A stretch of DNA of 64,000 nucleotides, taken from NCBI RefSeq assembly GCF_014218725.1, contig NZ_JABBJE010000001.1, positions 124,001 to 188,000 of the forward strand, in the 5' to 3' direction. The notes below the pieces were generated by a model. That model made no database searches and had not been told where the DNA came from. It worked only from the letters and a program-made list of their open reading frames with translations. Position numbers and translations under genes: made by a program. Below, piece by piece: positions 60,668 through 64,000 of this stretch (the stretch's first letter is position 1; the number at the start of each line of letters is the position of its first letter). This DNA comes from Brevundimonas huaxiensis (GTDB lineage Bacteria; Pseudomonadota; Alphaproteobacteria; Caulobacterales; Caulobacteraceae).

Positions 60668-61705
60668 ATGATCAAATATATCGGCTCCAAGCGCGCCTTG
60701 CTGGGGCATGTGACGGGTGCGGTGGCGGGGGTGCTGCCGCAGGGCGGGCGGGTGTGCGATCTGTTCTCGGGCACGGCGAGGGTCGGGCACGCCCTGAAGA
60801 AGCAGGGGTTTCAGGTCTGGTCGAACGACCTGAACGCCTATGCCCACGCCCTGGCGACGACCTATGTTCAGGCGGATCGGGAGCGGTGGATCGAGCGGGC
60901 CGAGGGCGTGCTGGCCGAGCTGCGGACGGTCAAGCCCGAGGCGGGCTGGTTCACCCAGGCCTTTTGTCAGGATGCGCGGTATTTCCACCCTGACAACGGC
61001 GCTCGCATCGACGCCATGCGCGACCGGATCGAGGCGATGGGGCTGGAGCCGGAACTCAAGGCCATCGCCCTGGTCAGCCTGATGGAGGCGGCGGACCGGG
61101 TGGATTCCACCGCCGGGGTCCAGATGGCCTATATGAAGCAGTGGGCGCCGAGGGCGCTGAAGACGCTGGAGCTGCGCACGCCGGACCTGGTTCCGGCCGT
61201 GGACGGGCCGTGCCGAGCGACGCAGGGCGATGCGGTCGAGATCGCCGAACAGGTCGAGGCGGATCTGGTCTATCTGGACCCGCCCTACAACCAGCATTCC
61301 TATCTGGGGAACTATCATTGCTGGGAAAGCCTGGTGTTGTGGGACCGGCCCGAGACCTATGGGGTGGCCAACAAGCGGGTGGACGTGAGGACGCGCAAGA
61401 GCGCCTTCAACAGCCGGCCCGGCATCGGCCCGGCGCTGCGGACGGTGATCGAGCGGGTCAAGGCGCCGAACCTGATCGTCAGCTTCAACGACGAGGGGTA
61501 TCTGAGCCGGGCCGACCTGGTCGAGATGCTGTCGGCGCGGGGTCATGTGCAGGTGCTGGAGATGGCGCATCCCCGCTATGTCGGCGCCCGGATCGGGATC
61601 CATAATCCCAAGGGCGAGAAGGTCGGGCAGGTCGGGCGGCTGAAGAACGTCGAGCACCTGTTCGTGGTGACGGAGCGGCCGGTTTCCCTGCCCGTGGCCG
61701 CATAG
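60668..61705 (+). CDS. DNA adenine methylase, D12 class
   Basis: A 345-residue N6-adenine methyltransferase: SAM-binding IKYIGSKRALLGHV and CDLFSGTARVGHALK, catalytic LDPPYNQHSYLGNYHCWE (DPPY), and C-terminal IVSFNDEGYLS. No restriction endonuclease lies beside it, so it is an orphan or regulatory methylase; specificity is not predictable. The ATG at 60668 is used. It is divergent from the broken VIT1 gene. D12-type methylases are common in mobile DNA, but flanking genes here are chromosomal. Confidence 0.9.
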   Translation: MIKYIGSKRALLGHVTGAVAGVLPQGGRVCDLFSGTARVGHALKKQGFQVWSNDLNAYAHALATTYVQADRERWIERAEGVLAELRTVKPEAGWFTQAFCQDARYFHPDNGARIDAMRDRIEAMGLEPELKAIALVSLMEAADRVDSTAGVQMAYMKQWAPRALKTLELRTPDLVPAVDGPCRATQGDAVEIAEQVEADLVYLDPPYNQHSYLGNYHCWESLVLWDRPETYGVANKRVDVRTRKSAFNSRPGIGPALRTVIERVKAPNLIVSFNDEGYLSRADLVEMLSARGHVQVLEMAHPRYVGARIGIHNPKGEKVGQVGRLKNVEHLFVVTERPVSLPVAA

Positions 61706-61767
61706 ACACCAATAAAAACAACGGAGGGCGGGGCGGAACGCGAATCGCTGCGTGCCGTTGTGGGACT

Positions 61768-62046
61768 ATGCAACCGCACCCGTACACCGCCCCCAAAACC
61801 GATCGCCTCGACGATTACCGCGTGCGTCCGGCGGCCGAGCCGCGCTCGTGGGCGCCGCGGACGGCGGATGCGACCTTCACCCACAACGCCGCGCGCTACA
61901 CGCGGCCGGTCGAAGCTGCACAACCCATCGAGCAGATCGATGTCGAGCCCGAGGTGGCGCCGCCGCCGCGCTGGATGATGGCGATCGCCGGGGCGGCTGT
62001 TGCCGCCCTGATGGGCGCGCTGCTGGGCGGCTTCCTGCACATCTGA
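61768..62046 (+). CDS. Hypothetical single-pass membrane protein
   Basis: A 92-residue protein with a Pro/Arg-rich hydrophilic N-terminal part and one C-terminal membrane helix (WMMAIAGAAVAALMGALLGG). I recognise no family. It converges on the RNase HII gene. Confidence 0.65.
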   Translation: MQPHPYTAPKTDRLDDYRVRPAAEPRSWAPRTADATFTHNAARYTRPVEAAQPIEQIDVEPEVAPPPRWMMAIAGAAVAALMGALLGGFLHI

Positions 62047-62053
62047 GACGGCG

Positions 62054-62695
62054 TCAGGCCTCCTGCAACAGCGCCTTGATCGGCGACCAACTGCGCCGGT
62101 GGGCGGGGCAGGGGCCTAAGGTTTTCAAGGCGTTCTGATGGATCGGCGCGTTGTAGCCCTTGTGGCTGGCGAAGCCGTAGCCGGGGTATTGGGCGTCCAG
62201 ATCGATCATCAACCGATCCCGTGAGGTCTTGGCCAGGATCGAGGCCGCCGCGATAGATAGCGACAGTCCATCGCCGCCGACGACCGTCTGGATTTCGCAC
62301 GGAAGCTTGAAGCGATAGTTGCCGTCGACCAGGGCGGCGACCGGCTGGACCTGCAAGGCCTCAATGGCGCGGCACATGGCCAGGCCCGTAGCGTGCAGGA
62401 TGTTCAGTTCCTCGATCTCGTCGACAGAGGCGAAACCGACGCCCCAGGCGACGGCGCGGGCCTTGATCTCGGGCTCAAGGGCGGCGCGGCGCTTTTCGGT
62501 CAGGGCCTTGGAATCGTCGATGCCCGGCGGCAGGTCGTCGGGGTTCAGGATCACGGCCGCCGCCGAGACCGGCCCGGCCCAGGGACCACGCCCGGCCTCG
62601 TCCACGCCGCAGACGTGACCGTTGACCCGCTGCATCAGCACCGTTTCCAGCGCGAGGGTCGGGAAGGCTTTGGGGTTTGCGAGGGCTTTAGCCAT
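62054..62695 (-). CDS. rnhB: Ribonuclease HII
   Basis: RNase HII cuts RNA in RNA-DNA hybrids and at single ribonucleotides. The 213-residue protein has the signature [22 protein letters not shown] and [17 protein letters not shown], with the catalytic acids in DEAGRG, D of LVDG and the later Asp. The ATG at 62695 is used. It overlaps the end of the tag gene upstream by 8 bases. Confidence 0.95.
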   Translation of the reverse strand: MAKALANPKAFPTLALETVLMQRVNGHVCGVDEAGRGPWAGPVSAAAVILNPDDLPPGIDDSKALTEKRRAALEPEIKARAVAWGVGFASVDEIEELNILHATGLAMCRAIEALQVQPVAALVDGNYRFKLPCEIQTVVGGDGLSLSIAAASILAKTSRDRLMIDLDAQYPGYGFASHKGYNAPIHQNALKTLGPCPAHRRSWSPIKALLQEA

Positions 62696-63296
62696 GGCTC
62701 GCCATCGCACGAACCTGGGCGTGACGGAAGCAGGTCGTCTGGTGATCGTTGACCATGCCGACGGCCTGCATGAAGGCGTAGACGATGACCGGGCCGCAGA
62801 AGTTGAATCCGCGTTTCTTCAACGCCTTGGCCATGGCGACGGACTGTTCGGTCTGGGTCGGGGCCTGGCGATAGTCGGCGTAAGGGGTCTGGATCGGTTC
62901 GCCGCCGACGAAGGACCAGAGCCAGGCGGAGAAGTCCTCGCCGTCATCGCGCATCTGAAGCCAGATCTGGGCGCCCCGGATGGCGGCGTTGATTTTGGCG
63001 CGCGAGCGGATGATGCGCGGATCGTTCAGCAGGCGGTGGATGTCGGCCTCATCATAGCGGGCGACGATCTCGGGATCGAAACCATCGAAGGCGTCGCGGA
63101 TACCCTCGCGTTTTCTGAGGATGGTGATCCAGGCGAGACCGGCCTGAAACCCGTCGAGCACCAGCTTTTCCCACAGGGCGCGGGGATCGCGTTCAGGCAC
63201 GCCCCATTCGGTGTCGTGATAGGCGACATAAAGGGGGTCGGTCCCGCACCAGCCGCAGCGGCCGCCGGAAACCTCTGGGGCGTGTGAGTCGGTCAT
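62688..63296 (-). CDS. tag: DNA-3-methyladenine glycosylase I
   Basis: Tag excises 3-methyladenine from alkylated DNA. The 202-residue protein has the N-terminal zinc ligands [15 protein letters not shown], the catalytic-region [20 protein letters not shown], and C-terminal zinc ligands near DHQTTCFRH. The length is standard. It is the first gene of a unit with rnhB. Confidence 0.95.
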   Translation of the reverse strand: MTDSHAPEVSGGRCGWCGTDPLYVAYHDTEWGVPERDPRALWEKLVLDGFQAGLAWITILRKREGIRDAFDGFDPEIVARYDEADIHRLLNDPRIIRSRAKINAAIRGAQIWLQMRDDGEDFSAWLWSFVGGEPIQTPYADYRQAPTQTEQSVAMAKALKKRGFNFCGPVIVYAFMQAVGMVNDHQTTCFRHAQVRAMASHG

Positions 63297-63409
63297 GGCC
63301 TGAAGTTGCCAGTCTGTTCTGGTTGAGGAAAGGGCGGTCGGCGTCGGGGAGACGGAGGGAAAACACCGTCTAAAGTGTCTAATTCGTCTAATCTCAGGGT
63401 GGCGGTTGG

Positions 63410-63460
63410 AAATTGCACTGCACCTCAAGAACGCGTGCAAAGTGCAAGAAAGTGCAATTT
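63410..63460. promoter_or_regulatory. Inverted repeats upstream of tag
   Basis: AAATTGCACT (63410-63419) and its exact complement AGTGCAATTT (63451-63460) form a 10-bp dyad; further GTGCA copies occur at 63435, 63442 and 63452. A direct repeat TCTAAT(T) lies at about 63377-63391. It looks like a multi-site operator. The rest of the 63297-63633 stretch shows no gene. Confidence 0.5.
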
Positions 63461-63633
63461 CGCGGGTGACGTCGGATGGCGGAAAAACAGTGTGACGAGC
63501 CCAAGTCTTCTTCTCCCTTCGTCATAGAACTGCGCATTTTAAGGGCGTTTAGGGAGGGGATGGTCGATTGACGCTGGTGAAAGCTAAACGACCGAAATCC
63601 CGCAAAATATTCTGCGATAATAGGATGCGTCTC

Positions 63634-63779
63634 GTCTCCTCCCCATGAAATGGGGAGGGGGACCGCGAAGCGGTGGAGGGGCTCTTAAAGTCCCACGGGC
63701 GCTTGTGCTGTGGTGAAGAACCCCTCCGTCACGGCGCTAAGGAGCGCCGCGCCACCTCCCCACGAAGTGGGGAGGAGAC
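63634..63779. repeat. Dispersed intergenic repeat, copy 2
   Basis: Similar to 25025-25167: shared ends gtctcctcccc / ggggaggagac, the dyad ACCGCGAAGCGGT, GGAGGGGCTCTTNAAGTCCCAC and AAGAACCCCTCCGT. The middle differs by a few bases and an insertion. It lies between the tag promoter region and the end of the SDR gene. Confidence 0.85.
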
Positions 63780-63789
63780 GGTCGTCATT

Positions 63790-64000
63790 TCAGTCCCGGA
63801 CCAATCCGCCGTCCACGACCAGGTTCTGGCCGGTGACCGCGCGGCTCCAGGGGGAGGCGAAGAAGAGGACGGCGTCGGCGAATTCCTGCGGGGTCGTGAC
63901 GCTGCGCAGCGGGGTCATGCCGGCGATCAGGTCGAAGACGGCCTCGGGCGTGGCGGCGCTGGCGTCGGTGGTGCGCAGAAGACCGCCCGAGACCATGTTG
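63790..64000 (-). CDS. SDR family oxidoreductase, C-terminal part
   Basis: About 69 C-terminal residues of a short-chain dehydrogenase, with the typical end: N-M-V-S-G-G-L-L-R-T, PLRSVTTPQEFADAVLFFAS, SRAVTGQNLVVDGGLVRD. The frame is open to the window edge, so the 5' end lies outside. Cofactor and substrate cannot be inferred from this part. Confidence 0.8.
   Translation of the reverse strand, partial: NMVSGGLLRTTDASAATPEAVFDLIAGMTPLRSVTTPQEFADAVLFFASPWSRAVTGQNLVVDGGLVRD

Noticed and set aside
1..64000. CRISPR arrays, rRNA genes, insertion sequences
   Set aside because: None was seen: no regularly spaced repeats, no rRNA sequence, no transposase.

Overview
The window is GC-rich, densely coded chromosomal DNA from an alphaproteobacterium of the Caulobacterales, most likely Brevundimonas or a close relative. 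The evidence is the Caulobacter-style flagellar order fliF-fliG-flbE-fliN-flbD followed by flhA, a second flagellar block (flgF-flgG-flgA-flgH divergent from fliL-fliM), an EcfG-type general-stress promoter, a degenerate CtrA-type box, and many GTG/TTG starts with 1-4 base gene overlaps. Species assignment is inference.

Layout. 1-7.5 kb: flagellar MS-ring, switch, export and regulator genes, with a class A beta-lactamase gene between flbD and flhA. 7.5-11.3 kb: a three-gene two-component operon (CHASE3-like kinase, single-domain regulator, receiver-kinase hybrid that appears to use a CTG start), a Nudix hydrolase and a CsbD-type stress gene with a GGAAC-N16-CGTT promoter. 11.3-18.5 kb: VWA protein, acetyltransferase, HDAC-like amidohydrolase, histidine phosphatase, then xseB-ispA-dxs (isoprenoid supply). 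18.5-25 kb: a LysR regulator divergent from an assimilatory sulfate-reduction operon (cysG, DUF2849, cysI, a DUF934-CysH fusion, cysK). 25-28 kb: a dispersed repeat, a DUF885 peptidase and two small related secreted proteins. 28-34.4 kb: second flagellar block with a sigma-54 promoter. 34.5-36.5 kb: small proteins and an M28 peptidase.

36.55-48.46 kb: an integrative element of about 11.9 kb inserted in the anticodon loop of a tRNA-Leu(UAA) gene. The 5' half of the host tRNA lies at the left end and the 3' half at the right end, with a shared 9-bp core (GACTTAAAA); neither half is rebuilt by element sequence. Inside, the element carries a complete second tRNA-Leu(UAA) gene with its own promoter, interrupted after U34 by a 211-nt group I intron. 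The element thus appears to break a probably essential tRNA and supply a replacement whose att core is interrupted by a self-splicing intron. Cargo: tyrosine integrase, paired arm-type repeats at both ends, an AbiE-like toxin-antitoxin pair, a SLATT/CD-NTase (CBASS-like) pair with a frameshifted cyclase, gene remnants, and a TonB receptor plus FecBCD-type transporter flanking a Zur-like operator. This is the most striking system in the window.

48.5-64 kb: SLC13 permease, lipoprotein, methyltransferase-like and TPR proteins; a tightly coupled cluster (thermostable hemolysin family, AMP-dependent ligase, heme-oxygenase-fold iron enzyme, SDR) that looks like an uncharacterised small-molecule pathway; a FecI/FecR/STN-TonB receptor signalling operon; a VIT1-type transporter gene broken by one amber codon; a D12-class DNA methylase; rnhB and tag; a second copy of the dispersed repeat; and the end of an SDR gene running off the window.
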